Of a stretch of DNA of 64,000 nt, positions 49,541 to 59,219 are shown in pieces. The translations under genes were made by a program, and so were the position numbers. How positions within the stretch are numbered: position 1 is the stretch's first letter; the number at the start of each line of letters is the position of its first letter. Below the pieces are notes generated by a model. It saw only the letters and a program-made list of their open reading frames with translations. It had not been told where the DNA came from and made no database searches. The stretch comes from Rhizobium sp. SSA_523 (GTDB lineage Bacteria > Pseudomonadota > Alphaproteobacteria > Rhizobiales > Rhizobiaceae): assembly GCF_030435705.1 (NCBI RefSeq), contig NZ_CP129382.1:1116001-1180000 (forward strand). The letters run 5' to 3'.

Positions 49541-51271
49541 TTACGGGCGGCCCTGGCCTTCAACCGTTCCGGACGGAAGGGTGGCCGGGGCAATGTCCAG
49601 CTGCGAGGGCGGATTGGCCGGTGTTGCATCCGTCTCGCCGGATTGAGCCCCTTGCGGCGGATTGGCCGGCGTCGCGGGCTCGACCGCGGCGGGCGGCGCG
49701 GGCTGTGCTGGCGGCGCAGGCTGTGTCGGCTGCGCAGGCTGTGTCGGCTGCGCCAGGGCCGGCGCGGGCGGCGAGCCCGGCTGAGCGCTCGTGCCTGGCG
49801 CCGGAGCCGGTGCACCGCCGGAGGCCGCCGCCGGATCCTGAGCCGCCGGGTCCCGAGAAGCGGGAGACGTTGCGGCGGATGTTGCCGGCATCTGGTCGGT
49901 AGCCAGAGGCGCGGCGCTGACCGAACCATCTGCCGCGGCGACCCGCCAGACCGTATTGCCCGCATCATCGGCCACCAGCAGCGCTCCGGTACCGTCGATA
50001 CCGACACCGACCGGCCGGCCGCGCGCCTGATCGCCGTTGAGGAAATCGGTGACGACATCCACCGGCTTGCCGACCGGGCGCCCTCCTTCGAAGGCGACAT
50101 AGATGACGCGATAGCCGTTGAAGGCGGTGCGGTTCCAGCTGCCATGCTCGCCGATGAAGGCGCCGTGGGCAAAGGCCTGCGGCATGGCGGATCCATGCGA
50201 GAAGGTCATGCCCAGCGCCGCCACATGGCTCGACAAAGCGTAATCCGGCTTGATCGCCCGTTCCACCATGTCGGGGCGCTGCGGCCGGACGCGCTCGTCC
50301 ACGTGGTTGCCGTAATAGCTCCACGGCCAACCGTAGAAGGCGCCCTCCTGCACCGAGGTCATATAGTCGGGGACGAGGTTCGGCCCCAGTTCGTCGCGTT
50401 CGTTGACCACGGTCCAGAGCGCCTTCGTCTCCGGCTCGAAGGTCAGTCCGTTGGGGTTGCGCAGGCCCGAGGCGAAGACCCTTGCCGCGCCGGTCTCGCG
50501 GTCCACCTGCCAGATTGCCGCCCTGCCCTTTTCCGCCTCGATGCCGTTCTCGACAATGTTGGAGTTGGACCCGACCGAGACGAAGAGGCTTTGCTGATCG
50601 GGACTGAGCGCCAGATCCTTCGTCCAGTGATGGTCGATCGGCCCGCCGGGCAGAGGCGTCAGGACGCGCGGAGCGGCACTCACCGTCGTATCGCCAAGCC
50701 GGAAGGGATAGGCCAGGATCGCGTCCGTGGCGGCAACATAGAGCGTATCATCCACCCAGGCGACACCGAAGGGGGAATGCAGGCCGGACAGAAGCTCGTG
50801 GCGCTCATCCACCGTGCCGTTGCGATCGGTGTCGCGCAGGAGCGTGATGCGATTGCTCTCCGGCGGCTTGCTGCCGCCGCCGCCGCCATGCGCGATCGCC
50901 ATGATCCAGCCGCGGATGAAATCCTTCGGCCGCGTCTTGGGTTCGCCTTCCGGCCCGCGGGACTGGATGACCAGCACATCGCCATTGGGAAGCGTATGGA
51001 CGGTGCGCGGATTGCCGAGATCCTTGGCATAGGCGGAGATCGTCAGCCCCTGCGCCACACTCGGCATTTCTCCGTCTTTCCAGCCCACGACCTCGGCAAC
51101 CTTCAGCGCCGGCAGAAGCTCCTGCGATGGCGCCGGCAAAACCGGATCCGGGCCGATCTGCTGGCTCACATCGAAGTTCTCTTCATTGGAACACGCGGTT
51201 GCGAAGAGCGGCAGGGCAAGCCCGGCGCAAAGCAGCGCCGTGCGGCGAACGGATTTCGATCTCGATCTCAT
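49541..51271 (-). CDS. sorbosone dehydrogenase-like (PQQ-type beta-propeller) lipoprotein
   Basis: A 576-residue exported protein. A signal segment with lipobox (LALPLFATACSNE, Cys at about 27) precedes a six-bladed propeller of the soluble glucose/sorbosone dehydrogenase fold (LHSPFGVAWVDDTLYVAATD, DHHWTKDLALSPDQQSLFVSVG, FYGWPWSYYGNHVD, GEHGSWNRTAFNGYRVIYV). The last 140 residues are a Pro/Ala/Gln-rich tail that is unusual for the family. PQQ use is not certain. The ATG at 51271 overlaps the stop of the DUF2231 gene (ATGA). Confidence 0.87.
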   Translation of the reverse strand: MRSRSKSVRRTALLCAGLALPLFATACSNEENFDVSQQIGPDPVLPAPSQELLPALKVAEVVGWKDGEMPSVAQGLTISAYAKDLGNPRTVHTLPNGDVLVIQSRGPEGEPKTRPKDFIRGWIMAIAHGGGGGSKPPESNRITLLRDTDRNGTVDERHELLSGLHSPFGVAWVDDTLYVAATDAILAYPFRLGDTTVSAAPRVLTPLPGGPIDHHWTKDLALSPDQQSLFVSVGSNSNIVENGIEAEKGRAAIWQVDRETGAARVFASGLRNPNGLTFEPETKALWTVVNERDELGPNLVPDYMTSVQEGAFYGWPWSYYGNHVDERVRPQRPDMVERAIKPDYALSSHVAALGMTFSHGSAMPQAFAHGAFIGEHGSWNRTAFNGYRVIYVAFEGGRPVGKPVDVVTDFLNGDQARGRPVGVGIDGTGALLVADDAGNTVWRVAAADGSVSAAPLATDQMPATSAATSPASRDPAAQDPAAASGGAPAPAPGTSAQPGSPPAPALAQPTQPAQPTQPAPPAQPAPPAAVEPATPANPPQGAQSGETDATPANPPSQLDIAPATLPSGTVEGQGRP

Positions 51272-51759
51272 GACACCCTCCCGATGGTGCTGGTGGTGGA
51301 CTGTGTCACCGCATAGGCCGCGCAATAGGTGTAAAGGGCGGAACGCGCATGGGCGATGGAGAGCCAGAGCGTGATCAGCAGCAGGACGAAGGTCGCGGCG
51401 GAGATTGTCAGGCCCATCGGTACGACGGCGGTCCAGCCATCGCCGGCATGGACAAGGCTGTTGACAAAAGCGAGGATCAGCACGCAGACAAAGACTCCGG
51501 CCGCGGCAAAGGACGGGCGCCAGGGGCGGGTGGACGGACGCATGAAATCGATGATGCCGAAGAGGATGGCAAGGCCGCCGAAAACCTCGCCGGTCAGCAG
51601 AAGCCAGGACGAGAAATTCTGCCACATCAGCATTTCGCTACGCCAGTAGAGAATATCGGTTGCAAGAGCGAGGGTGAAGCAGACAAAAGTGAAGGGAGCA
51701 AACAGTGCGGACAGCGGATAGGCCGGTGCCCTTATCTGTCTCGGCTGGTCGGGCGTCAT
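51268..51759 (-). CDS. DUF2231 membrane protein
   Basis: A 163-residue protein with four hydrophobic helices (PLSALFAPFTFVCFTLALATDILYW, FSSWLLLTGEVFGGLAILFGIID, FAAAGVFVCVLILAFVNSLVH and LTISAATFVLLLITLWLSI). It is translationally coupled to the sorbosone dehydrogenase-like gene by a four-base overlap, a pairing common in rhizobia, and may pass electrons or anchor the partner. ATG 51759 has GAGGAGG upstream. No heme ligands can be assigned with confidence. Confidence 0.85.
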   Translation of the reverse strand: MTPDQPRQIRAPAYPLSALFAPFTFVCFTLALATDILYWRSEMLMWQNFSSWLLLTGEVFGGLAILFGIIDFMRPSTRPWRPSFAAAGVFVCVLILAFVNSLVHAGDGWTAVVPMGLTISAATFVLLLITLWLSIAHARSALYTYCAAYAVTQSTTSTIGRVS

Positions 51760-52065
51760 GGGCGGCCTCCTCGGCGGATAGAGATGAAACGCTGCAAGCT
51801 CTACGAACAGCGCGGCAGTTTGTTCCGCGGCGGAATAGAGTTCGCGCTGAATGATTGCTTTCCGGACGCTGCATGGCGTCGCAAAACGTGGGCTGCGCCG
51901 GAGCCTCACGGCCCGACTGCCTGCCCCACGGCTTGCCCCTCCGCCTGCCCTGCTTGTGTTCCAAGCAAGCGGACCGGTTGCAGGCCGGCAGCCGTGATCC
52001 GCTCCGACCGACCGACCGACCGACGCTGTCATCGATGGCGAATGGCCATGAGCAGGAGATTCCAG
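51760..52065. other. divergent intergenic region with a CCGA microsatellite
   Basis: 306 bases with no supported gene. Five CCGA copies occupy 52004-52023, 42 bases before the next start codon. AGGAG at 52054-52058 is the ribosome-binding site of the gene at 52066. Promoters of both flanking genes should be here, none clearly visible. Confidence 0.5.
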
Positions 52066-52587
52066 ATGGCTGACTATTGTGACGGACCGCCGGAGGCGCT
52101 GGAGATTGGCACGGAAGCTGCCGGCCCGCTGGAGGTTTCATCCGGCGCGGCGCAAGCCGCTGCCCGCTCCTGCCACGGCTGCACGCTGTGCTGCGTGCTG
52201 CCGGAGATCGACGAATTCGAAAAGCCCGCCGATATCGCCTGCACTCACTGCGCCATCGGTCAGGGCTGCACGGCCTATGACCAGCGCCCGCAGGTGTGCC
52301 GCAACTTCCTCTGTCTCTGGGTCACCGATGATCGCGTGGCGCAGGCCTGGCAGCCCTTGTCCTCACATATGGTGGTCTACCGCCAGGGGCGACAGCTCAC
52401 CGTTCTGGTCGACCCCGACTTTCCCACGATCTGGCAGGAGGAACCCTTCGCCACGGATCTCGCGCGCTGGGCCGTGGAAGCCGAAGCGGAGGGCGGCTAC
52501 CTGATCCTGTTCTCCGGCGACACGCTTCACCGAATACGCGCCGGAGGGGAAAGCACCGCCGAGAAAGCGGCCGCCAGCCTCTACTGA
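52066..52587 (+). CDS. YkgJ-like cysteine cluster protein
   Basis: A 173-residue cytoplasmic protein with a zinc- or iron-binding cysteine array of the YkgJ/CxxCxxCC type: CHGCTLCC (36-43), CTHCAIGQGC, then CRNFLC after YDQRPQV. The C-terminal half is acidic and has a VLVDPDFPTIWQEEPF segment. Function unknown. ATG 52066 is chosen for its AGGAG at seven bases; in-frame ATGs at 52042 and 52048 have no such site. Confidence 0.8.
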   Translation: MADYCDGPPEALEIGTEAAGPLEVSSGAAQAAARSCHGCTLCCVLPEIDEFEKPADIACTHCAIGQGCTAYDQRPQVCRNFLCLWVTDDRVAQAWQPLSSHMVVYRQGRQLTVLVDPDFPTIWQEEPFATDLARWAVEAEAEGGYLILFSGDTLHRIRAGGESTAEKAAASLY

Positions 52588-52618
52588 AGGATTTCTCAGA
52601 CCGCCCCAGAGCCTGCGG

Positions 52619-55141
52619 CTACGCAGCCTTGGAGGCGGCAGCGCCAGCTTCCGTCCGGAAGTGGTCGATCTTGTCGCTCAGCGCTTCGACGCGGCCGCGC
52701 AGGCCGTGGATTTCGGCCGTGTTCTCCTCCACCATGGCGGCATTGCGCTGGGTAATCAGCTCTACCTCGCCAAGCGCCTGGGTAACCTCGCCAATGCCCC
52801 GCGACTGCTCGCCGGTGGCAACCGAAATATCCGTCACCAGGGCCTGCACCGTCGAGATATGGGCGATGATCTGGTTGAGCGCGTCACCGGTCTGCTCGAC
52901 CAGATGCACACCGCTTTGCACCTGCTGGCCACTATCGGCGATCAGGCCCTTGATTTCCCGGGCGGCATTGGCACATCGCTGGGCCAGTTCGCGCACCTCT
53001 TGCGCCACGACCGCAAATCCGCGCCCGGCCTCGCCTGCCCTCGCCGCCTCGACGCCGGCATTGAGCGCGAGGAGATTGGTCTGGAAGGCGATCTCATCGA
53101 TCACGCCGATAATGGTGGCGATCCGTTCCGACGACCGGCTGATCTCGCCCATGGCCTGGATGGCGTTTGTGACGACCTGGCCGGACCGGCTGGCGAAGGC
53201 CTCGGTCTCCGTCACCGAACGGGCGGTGCGTTCGGCATTGCCGGCCGTGGATTTCACCACATCGCCCAATTGCCGCAGCGCCCGGCTCGACTGTTCGAGC
53301 GCCGCCGCCTGCTGTTCGGTGCGCCGAGCCAGATCATCGGCCGACACGGCGAGATTGCCGGTGCCGCTATTGATGTCATCGGCCACCATCCGCACATCCG
53401 TAAGAGTGGCGCGCAGCCTGCGCACCGCCTGATTGTAGGTCTGCGCCATGGAGACGAAGTCGACCGGGAGATCCTCGCTCATTTCCTGCGCCAGATCGCC
53501 GGCTGCGAGCCGTTCCAGCACGCCGGACAGGGCCGACAGGGCATGTTGCTGCTCGGCGGAAATGCGGGCGCGCTCCGCGGCACGCAAGGCCTGCTCAGCG
53601 GCGGATGCTTCCCGTGCCGCGCCCGCTTCCTGCTCCAGGCGGACATTCTCCAGAGCCGCATCGCGGAACACGCTGACGGAGCGCACCATGTCGCCAATTT
53701 CGTCGCCGCGATCCCGCCCGTCGATCGTGACCGAAAGATCGCCACCCGCCAGACGAGTCATGATTTCGGTCACGCGGCGCAAGGGGCCGCGTAGAGTTTC
53801 GACCAGCATCAGGGCACCGATGATCGCCAGGAGCGTGCCGATGACCGTGGCCGCCACCGACAGATTGGCGGAGCGTTCGCTATCCTGCTTGCCGGCTTCC
53901 TGTGCCTGCGCCACGAAGGCCTTCAGCGCCATCATGCCGGATGTCAGGGCCTCGCGGGCGGTCGCGGCCGCCGCCTGCTGGTCTTCGGCGCGCAGCAACA
54001 ATGTCTTCGAGCCTTGCGTCAGCTGCTCGAGGATCGGCTGGAGAGCCGGCGCGAAATCCTGCATCTTCGGGTTCTTCTGGCCAAGCGTGGAGATCTGCGC
54101 ACTGGCTTTGGCCAGCTGGGCGATATCGTCCAGCAGGGCCTGCCTTGCCTCCGACGTCAGCGCCGTTTGAAGCCGCTCGCCGTGCAGCAGCAGCATGTCG
54201 TTGAGGCGCGTCGCCTCCCCAAGGGCGGCGAGCAATTTGCGGTTCGTCTGCAGATCGTCTTCCAGCGTCGCGAAGCGGTCCGCCGCGGTCGAGGTGCTCT
54301 TTTCCGTCTCCTTGGCGAAGCCGGAGCGCACCGGCTCCAGCGCGAGAACCAGGCTGCGGATGCGGCCTGCCTTCTCGGCGGCCGGGAGCTTTGCCTGGAT
54401 CACCGCGTCGAGCTCGGCCACCTGCTGCTTCAACCCGTCCAGCATGCGCACGACCTTGTTGGTCGCCTTGCCTTCCACCTTGGCGAATTCCTTTTGCAGC
54501 ACCGAGAGATAGGTGGACGCCGCGCGCGGCAGGGCTTCGTCGCTGTCGGCATTCTTGACCGCATCCATCACATTGTCGATGCGACCCGCCATGCTCTTCA
54601 GCGCAAAGGCATCGAAGAGCGCACCCTTGGCGAATTTCTCCTTCGCCTCGCCGAGCCTGCGAACCTCTTCCACCTGGGTGCCGACGGCCGATGCGAGACG
54701 ACGGATCTCCTCCACACTGTCATGCATGCCCTGCCCCGTCGCATCCATGTCGCGATTGATCGCCGACAGGTTCTGCGCCGCCTGCCGGAGGGCGGGCGCC
54801 GTCTGCTGGACGGATGCCAGCCGCTGAAGATCCTCCGGCGTCGTGACCAGTCCCTCGAGGCGATCGAGACCGGCATCGAGCGCGTCGATCGCGCCGTAGA
54901 GCGTCGTGAGACCCTTGTCGTCCGGACGCGCCAGATAGCCGAACAGCGCCGCCTGCAGCCGCTCGAATTCGCCGATATTATCGATCGTTGCCCGCGTCAC
55001 GGTCATGTGGCCGTTCAGCATGCGGGCAGTATAGAAGCCGGCAAGCCCCACGCCTGCGATCAGCAGGATCAGCGGCACGACGAACAACAAAACCTTGGTG
55101 ACGATCCGGCGGCTTTGCAGCAGGCGATCCAGGAACGACAT
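52619..55141 (-). CDS. methyl-accepting chemotaxis protein
   Basis: An 840-residue chemoreceptor. First membrane helix about 15-38 (VLLFVVPLILLIAGVGLAGFY), then a long helical periplasmic sensor domain (40 to about 420), a second helix (LSVAATVIGTLLAIIGALML) and HAMP-like segments (GGDLSVTIDGRDRGDEIGDM and AGDLAQEMSEDLPVDF). The signalling hairpin is EIAFQTNLLALNAGVEAARAGEAGRGFAVVAQEVR. There is no C-terminal CheR/CheB tether pentapeptide. The ligand is unknown; the all-helical sensor suggests a helical bimodular type. Confidence 0.93.
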   Translation of the reverse strand: MSFLDRLLQSRRIVTKVLLFVVPLILLIAGVGLAGFYTARMLNGHMTVTRATIDNIGEFERLQAALFGYLARPDDKGLTTLYGAIDALDAGLDRLEGLVTTPEDLQRLASVQQTAPALRQAAQNLSAINRDMDATGQGMHDSVEEIRRLASAVGTQVEEVRRLGEAKEKFAKGALFDAFALKSMAGRIDNVMDAVKNADSDEALPRAASTYLSVLQKEFAKVEGKATNKVVRMLDGLKQQVAELDAVIQAKLPAAEKAGRIRSLVLALEPVRSGFAKETEKSTSTAADRFATLEDDLQTNRKLLAALGEATRLNDMLLLHGERLQTALTSEARQALLDDIAQLAKASAQISTLGQKNPKMQDFAPALQPILEQLTQGSKTLLLRAEDQQAAAATAREALTSGMMALKAFVAQAQEAGKQDSERSANLSVAATVIGTLLAIIGALMLVETLRGPLRRVTEIMTRLAGGDLSVTIDGRDRGDEIGDMVRSVSVFRDAALENVRLEQEAGAAREASAAEQALRAAERARISAEQQHALSALSGVLERLAAGDLAQEMSEDLPVDFVSMAQTYNQAVRRLRATLTDVRMVADDINSGTGNLAVSADDLARRTEQQAAALEQSSRALRQLGDVVKSTAGNAERTARSVTETEAFASRSGQVVTNAIQAMGEISRSSERIATIIGVIDEIAFQTNLLALNAGVEAARAGEAGRGFAVVAQEVRELAQRCANAAREIKGLIADSGQQVQSGVHLVEQTGDALNQIIAHISTVQALVTDISVATGEQSRGIGEVTQALGEVELITQRNAAMVEENTAEIHGLRGRVEALSDKIDHFRTEAGAAASKAA

Positions 55142-55798
55142 AAATCAACCTCAACGCAAGCCGGCGGCAAGCCGCGCAATGGCATCTGGGGCATCTGGCC
55201 GGGCGTTCTTCCCGCTTCATGCGGAGCAGGCGAAGATTGACCGCAAGATCTTGAACTTTGCGTTAATGGGAACAAAGGCGAGCGCCCCGAAGCCCGTGCA
55301 GCAATCAATTAGGAGAGGTGGCGGGCGAGAGGCAGGAGGACGACGACGCCGCCGGAAATCGTAAGGCAAACTTACGAAGCGGCTGGTTCTAGCCAGATCA
55401 ATGCTTTAATACATCATCCAGATGAGGTTGCCGCTCCCTCAGCGGATGAACCATCCGCCCGGGTTGTCGAAGGCCAAGGGGGAGATCAGCAATGAGAGAG
55501 CGGTTTGGGGTGGACGCCGGTCACGGGCCTTTCGGCATCCGGCTTTTCTGTCGATTCCAAACGATATCGGCGACGCCTGTCACCCTTCCGTTTCAGCCGG
55601 ACCGGCCTGAAGGGCCTGGCCAGCCGTGACCAATCTTGGCCGGGCCTGGCCAGCCCTGACTTGCCATGCCTTGCCCTGATCGGCCCTGATCGGCCTTCAA
55701 GGGCACGCCGGGGCAAGCCGGCGCGCTCCGGTCGAACCGAATGCCCGCTGATTTGTTGCATACGCGTTTTAAACAAGAAAAGACCTAGGGAATCGGAA
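55142..55798. other. intergenic region with degenerate CCTGGCC-type repeats
   Basis: 657 bases, the largest gap without a supported gene in the right half. It contains a GCGGATG-AAC-CATCCGC hairpin (55442-55458) and a GC-rich zone (55600-55710) of short degenerate direct repeats (CTGGCCAGCC, CCTGATCGG). The 60 bases before 55799 are less GC-rich and probably hold the transporter promoter. The extended frame 55505-55798 reads through the repeats and is not taken as coding. Confidence 0.55.
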
Positions 55799-56704
55799 AT
55801 GCCTCTGTCGCAGAATGCCCGCGGCGCCGTAATGATGACACTCGCCATGGGCGTTTTCACCGCCAATGATGCCTTCGTCAAACTGGTGACGCCGGATATG
55901 AATGTCGGCCAGATCATGTTCATCCGCGGCAGCATGACCTCGCTGCTTCTCCTGCTGATGGCCGGCTACTACAAGCTTCTCGATCAGTGGCGGCTGATGT
56001 TTTCGCCAAAGGTCCTGCTACGCTCCGCTTTCGAGATCGGCGCTGCCATCACCTATATTTCCGCGCTGGCGCATATCGATCTCGCGGTTGCGGCGACCAT
56101 TCTTCTGTCCTTGCCCCTGGCGGTGACATTCGGTGCCTGGCTGATCTTCAAGGAGGAAGTCGGCTGGCGGCGCTGGGCGGCGATCCTTGTCGGCTTTCTC
56201 GGCGTGATCATCGTCTTGCGGCCCAGCCCGGAAGCTTTCCTGCCCGCCTCGCTGCTGGCCGTGGTCACGGTCTTCTTCACCGCCGGACGCGACCTCACGA
56301 CCCGCCGGATCCCCTTTGGAATTCCGACCCTCATCATCTCGCTCTTTGCCGGGCTGACCAATGCGGTGATCGGCGCAGCCCTCATTCCGGTCATGGGCGG
56401 CTGGAGCCCCGTCAGCCTGTCGTCCTTCCTCAGTCTGGCCGTGGCATCCGCACTGATTCTCGCCGGCTACCTGACCATCGTCATCGCCATGCGGTCGGGC
56501 GAGATCTCCTTCATCGCGCCTTTCCGCTATACCAGCCTTATCTTTTCCCTCACGCTCGGCTTCTATTTCTTCGGCGAGACGCCGGATGGCACCATGGCGA
56601 TCGGGGCAAGCCTGATCGTTGCTTCCGGCCTCTATGCCTTCTATCGGGAAAAGCTGCGGGCACGCAGCACGGCCGCCGAGAGCGTGCCGCGCACACCGCA
56701 CTGA
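55799..56704 (+). CDS. EamA/DMT family transporter
   Basis: A 301-residue inner-membrane protein with ten predicted helices forming two EamA repeats: the first from GAVMMTLAMGVFTANDAFVKL to VGFLGVIIVLRP, and the second from LLAVVTVFFTAGRDLTTRRI to FGETPDGTMAIGASLIVASGL. These transporters export metabolites or amino acids. The start is ATG 55799. It is followed by the Bcr/CflA gene after 17 bases, so the two form an operon. Confidence 0.9.
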   Translation: MPLSQNARGAVMMTLAMGVFTANDAFVKLVTPDMNVGQIMFIRGSMTSLLLLLMAGYYKLLDQWRLMFSPKVLLRSAFEIGAAITYISALAHIDLAVAATILLSLPLAVTFGAWLIFKEEVGWRRWAAILVGFLGVIIVLRPSPEAFLPASLLAVVTVFFTAGRDLTTRRIPFGIPTLIISLFAGLTNAVIGAALIPVMGGWSPVSLSSFLSLAVASALILAGYLTIVIAMRSGEISFIAPFRYTSLIFSLTLGFYFFGETPDGTMAIGASLIVASGLYAFYREKLRARSTAAESVPRTPH

Positions 56705-56721
56705 CGGCAGGAGCCAGACGC

Positions 56722-57945
56722 TTGACCAAGCCGCGCATCGTCTATCTGGACAGAACCACGCCACCGCACATCTCCACCCTTGTTCTGGTGGCGGGGCTTG
56801 CAGCCCTGACGCTGAACATCTTCCTGCCCTCGCTTGCCGACATGGCCCGCCATTTCGGCACTCCTTACGCGGTCATGCAGCTTGCCGTATCGGCCTATCT
56901 GGCCGGGACCGCCGTGCTGCAGCTGGCCATCGGGCCGCTGTCGGACCTGTTCGGCCGGCGCCCCGTGATGCTGACCTGTATCGGTCTCCTGGCGCTCGGT
57001 TCGGTCATCTGTCTTCTGGCGCCCAATGTCACCGTCTTCATGATCGGCCGCATTCTGCAGACCGCGATCGTCGCCGGTTTCGTGCTCTCCCGCGCCATCG
57101 TCCGGGACATGGTGCCCGCCGATCAGGCGGCATCGATGATCGGCTATGTGACCATGGGTATGTCTCTCGTCCCGATGGTGGCCCCCGCCCTCGGCGGCGT
57201 GCTGAACGATGCCTATGGCTGGCAGGCGAATTTCGTCGTGATGCTGGTCTATGCGCTTATCTGCCTCGTGGTGGTGTATCGCGATCTCGGTGAGACGCAT
57301 CATCACCGCTCGAAAAGCGTTGCAGACCAGTTCAGGGCCTGGCCGGAACTCGTGCGGGCGCCGGCCTTTTGGGGCTTTGCCCTCACCTGTGGCTTCGCCT
57401 CCGGCATCTTCTACGCCTTCCTCGGCGGCGCCCCCTTCATCGGCACCGTGATCTACCGGCTGACGCCGGCCATGCTCGGCCTGCAATTCATGCTTCTCGC
57501 CCTCGGCTACACGCTCGGCAATTTCATCTCCGGACGCTATGCGAGCCGCATCGGCATCATTCGCATGATCATGTCCGGCAATCTGATCTCGCTTGCCGGC
57601 GTCATTCTGGCGCTGCTCCTCCTCCTGCTTGGCTTCGACAGCGCCTTCGCCTTTTTCGGCCCCCTGTCCCTGGTCGGGCTTGGCAACGGCCTCACCCTGC
57701 CGAGCGCCAATGCCGGACTGGTCAGCGTCAAGCCGCATCTGGCGGGCTCGGCCTCGGGCCTCGGCGGGGCTCTCTATGTCGGCGGCGGCGCGGCCTGTTC
57801 CGTGCTGGCGGGCTGGCTGGTCACCGAGGAGACCGGTGCCCTGCCGGTGCTGTGCCTGATGCTCGCCTCATCCCTGCTCGCCCTTATCTTTTCCGAGATG
57901 ATCCGCCGCACGCAGGAAAGGCTCTCCCTCGATGACGACACCTAA
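56722..57945 (+). CDS. Bcr/CflA-family multidrug efflux MFS transporter
   Basis: A 407-residue, 12-helix drug:H+ antiporter. Motif A-like GPLSDLFGRRPVM follows helix 2, and the LNIFLPSLADMARHFGTP segment with the conserved FLPSL in helix 1 is typical of Bcr/CflA. The start is TTG 56722 with AGGAG eight bases upstream; no ATG fits. Its last 14 bases overlap mobA. Confidence 0.9.
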   Translation: MTKPRIVYLDRTTPPHISTLVLVAGLAALTLNIFLPSLADMARHFGTPYAVMQLAVSAYLAGTAVLQLAIGPLSDLFGRRPVMLTCIGLLALGSVICLLAPNVTVFMIGRILQTAIVAGFVLSRAIVRDMVPADQAASMIGYVTMGMSLVPMVAPALGGVLNDAYGWQANFVVMLVYALICLVVVYRDLGETHHHRSKSVADQFRAWPELVRAPAFWGFALTCGFASGIFYAFLGGAPFIGTVIYRLTPAMLGLQFMLLALGYTLGNFISGRYASRIGIIRMIMSGNLISLAGVILALLLLLLGFDSAFAFFGPLSLVGLGNGLTLPSANAGLVSVKPHLAGSASGLGGALYVGGGAACSVLAGWLVTEETGALPVLCLMLASSLLALIFSEMIRRTQERLSLDDDT

Positions 57946-58564
57946 ACCACGCCATCCGCCCGCCGTCATCCTGGCCGGCGGCCAGTCGCGCCGGATGGGT
58001 CAGAACAAGGCCGGCGTCATGCTCTCCGGCAGGCCGCTGATCGACCACGTGATCGCCCGGCTCGTGGCGCAGGTCTCCGCCCTGGCGATAAATGCCGCGG
58101 AGCCCGTTGCCGTGCCCCCGGGTATGCCGGTGATTGCCGATACCGTGCCCGGCCAGCGCGGTCCCCTCGCCGGCATTCTCACCGCCATGCGCTACGCGGC
58201 GGAGACGGATCCGGACGCCTCGCACGTGCTGACCGCGCCGATCGACAGTCCCTTCCTGCCGCTCGACCTGGTGGACAGGCTGGCGGCGGCGGCACATGCC
58301 GATGGCGCTAGCGCGATCGCTGCCTCCGCCGGCGCCCTCCATCCCGTCTGCGGTCTCTGGCGCGTCGACCTGGCCGATCGGCTGCAGGCGTTTCTGGAGG
58401 GGCCGGAGGAGCCGCGGGTCAAGGCTTTCCTGAAGACCCAGATGATGCGCAGCGTCGACTTTCCGCAGCTCGACACGCCTGCCGGCCCGCTCGACCCTTT
58501 CCTGAACCTCAACACGCCGGCCGATCTCGAAAGGGCCGAAACCTTTCTGCGAGTGCTTCCATGA
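57932..58564 (+). CDS. mobA: molybdenum cofactor guanylyltransferase
   Basis: Joins GMP to molybdopterin-Mo to give the guanine dinucleotide cofactor used by DMSO-reductase-type enzymes. The 210-residue protein has the nucleotide-binding signature ILAGGQSRRMGQNKA (13-27), GPLAGILTAM, the metal-site TAPIDSPFLP and the C-terminal LNTPADLERAE. It overlaps the Bcr/CflA gene by 14 bases and mobB by four. Confidence 0.95.
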   Translation: MTTPKPRHPPAVILAGGQSRRMGQNKAGVMLSGRPLIDHVIARLVAQVSALAINAAEPVAVPPGMPVIADTVPGQRGPLAGILTAMRYAAETDPDASHVLTAPIDSPFLPLDLVDRLAAAAHADGASAIAASAGALHPVCGLWRVDLADRLQAFLEGPEEPRVKAFLKTQMMRSVDFPQLDTPAGPLDPFLNLNTPADLERAETFLRVLP

Positions 58565-59079
58565 CAGCCTCACCACCGAAAATCTTCGGCATTGCCGGCT
58601 GGAAGAATTCCGGCAAGACCGGCCTGATGGTCCGCCTTGTCAGCGAACTCACCGCCAGGGGCCTGCGGGTATCCACCATCAAGCATGCCCATCATGATTT
58701 CGATATCGACAGGCTGGGAGCCGACAGCTACCGGCACAGAGAGGCTGGTGCCCATGAGGTGGCGCTGGTATCCGGCACGCGGTTTGCCATCATGCACGAA
58801 TTGCGGGGCGCCCCGGAACCGGCCTTTGGGGAGATCCTGGCGCGCCTGGCGCCGTGCGATCTCGTCTTGATCGAGGGCTATAAGCGCGAGCCGGTGCCGA
58901 AGATCGAGGCCCGCCGCCGCAACGCCAGCAAGACCGAACCGCTTGCGCCGACGGATCCGCATATCTGCGCCATTGCCGCCGATCACCCGATCGACGGTGC
59001 GACCCTGCCGGTCTTCGATCTGGACGATACGCAAGCCATCGCCGATTTCGTGCTGTCAACGGTCGGGCTTGCCGGCTGA
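58561..59079 (+). CDS. mobB: molybdopterin-guanine dinucleotide biosynthesis adaptor protein
   Basis: A 172-residue GTP-binding partner of MobA with the P-loop GWKNSGKTGL (13-22), the IKHAHHDFDID segment, and DLVLIEGYKREPVPKIE. It is coupled to mobA by an ATGA overlap. MobB is not essential in E. coli but raises cofactor yield. Confidence 0.95.
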   Translation: MTASPPKIFGIAGWKNSGKTGLMVRLVSELTARGLRVSTIKHAHHDFDIDRLGADSYRHREAGAHEVALVSGTRFAIMHELRGAPEPAFGEILARLAPCDLVLIEGYKREPVPKIEARRRNASKTEPLAPTDPHICAIAADHPIDGATLPVFDLDDTQAIADFVLSTVGLAG

Positions 59080-59127
59080 GGGGCGCCTGTCATTGCGTCA
59101 CCATTTCCAGCGGACCGACAGACGAAA

Positions 59128-59153
59128 ACACCGCCGGACCAGTCCGGCGGTGT
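59128..59153. terminator. bidirectional terminator between mobB and the OmpA-family gene
   Basis: ACACCGCCGGA (59128-59138), loop CCAG, TCCGGCGGTGT (59143-59153). The AAAA before it gives a T tract for the minus-strand gene ending at 59220. Confidence 0.75.
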
Positions 59154-59219
59154 CGATCACAGTGTTGGCAGTGCCGGCGCGCCGGACCGGGTGCGGTCCC
59201 TCGGCCGATCCGCCATTCG

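Noticed and set aside
55505..55798. N-terminal extension of the EamA transporter
   Set aside because: The extra 98 codons translate degenerate GC-rich repeats and lack membrane character, whereas the ATG at 55799 starts directly at the first EamA helix.
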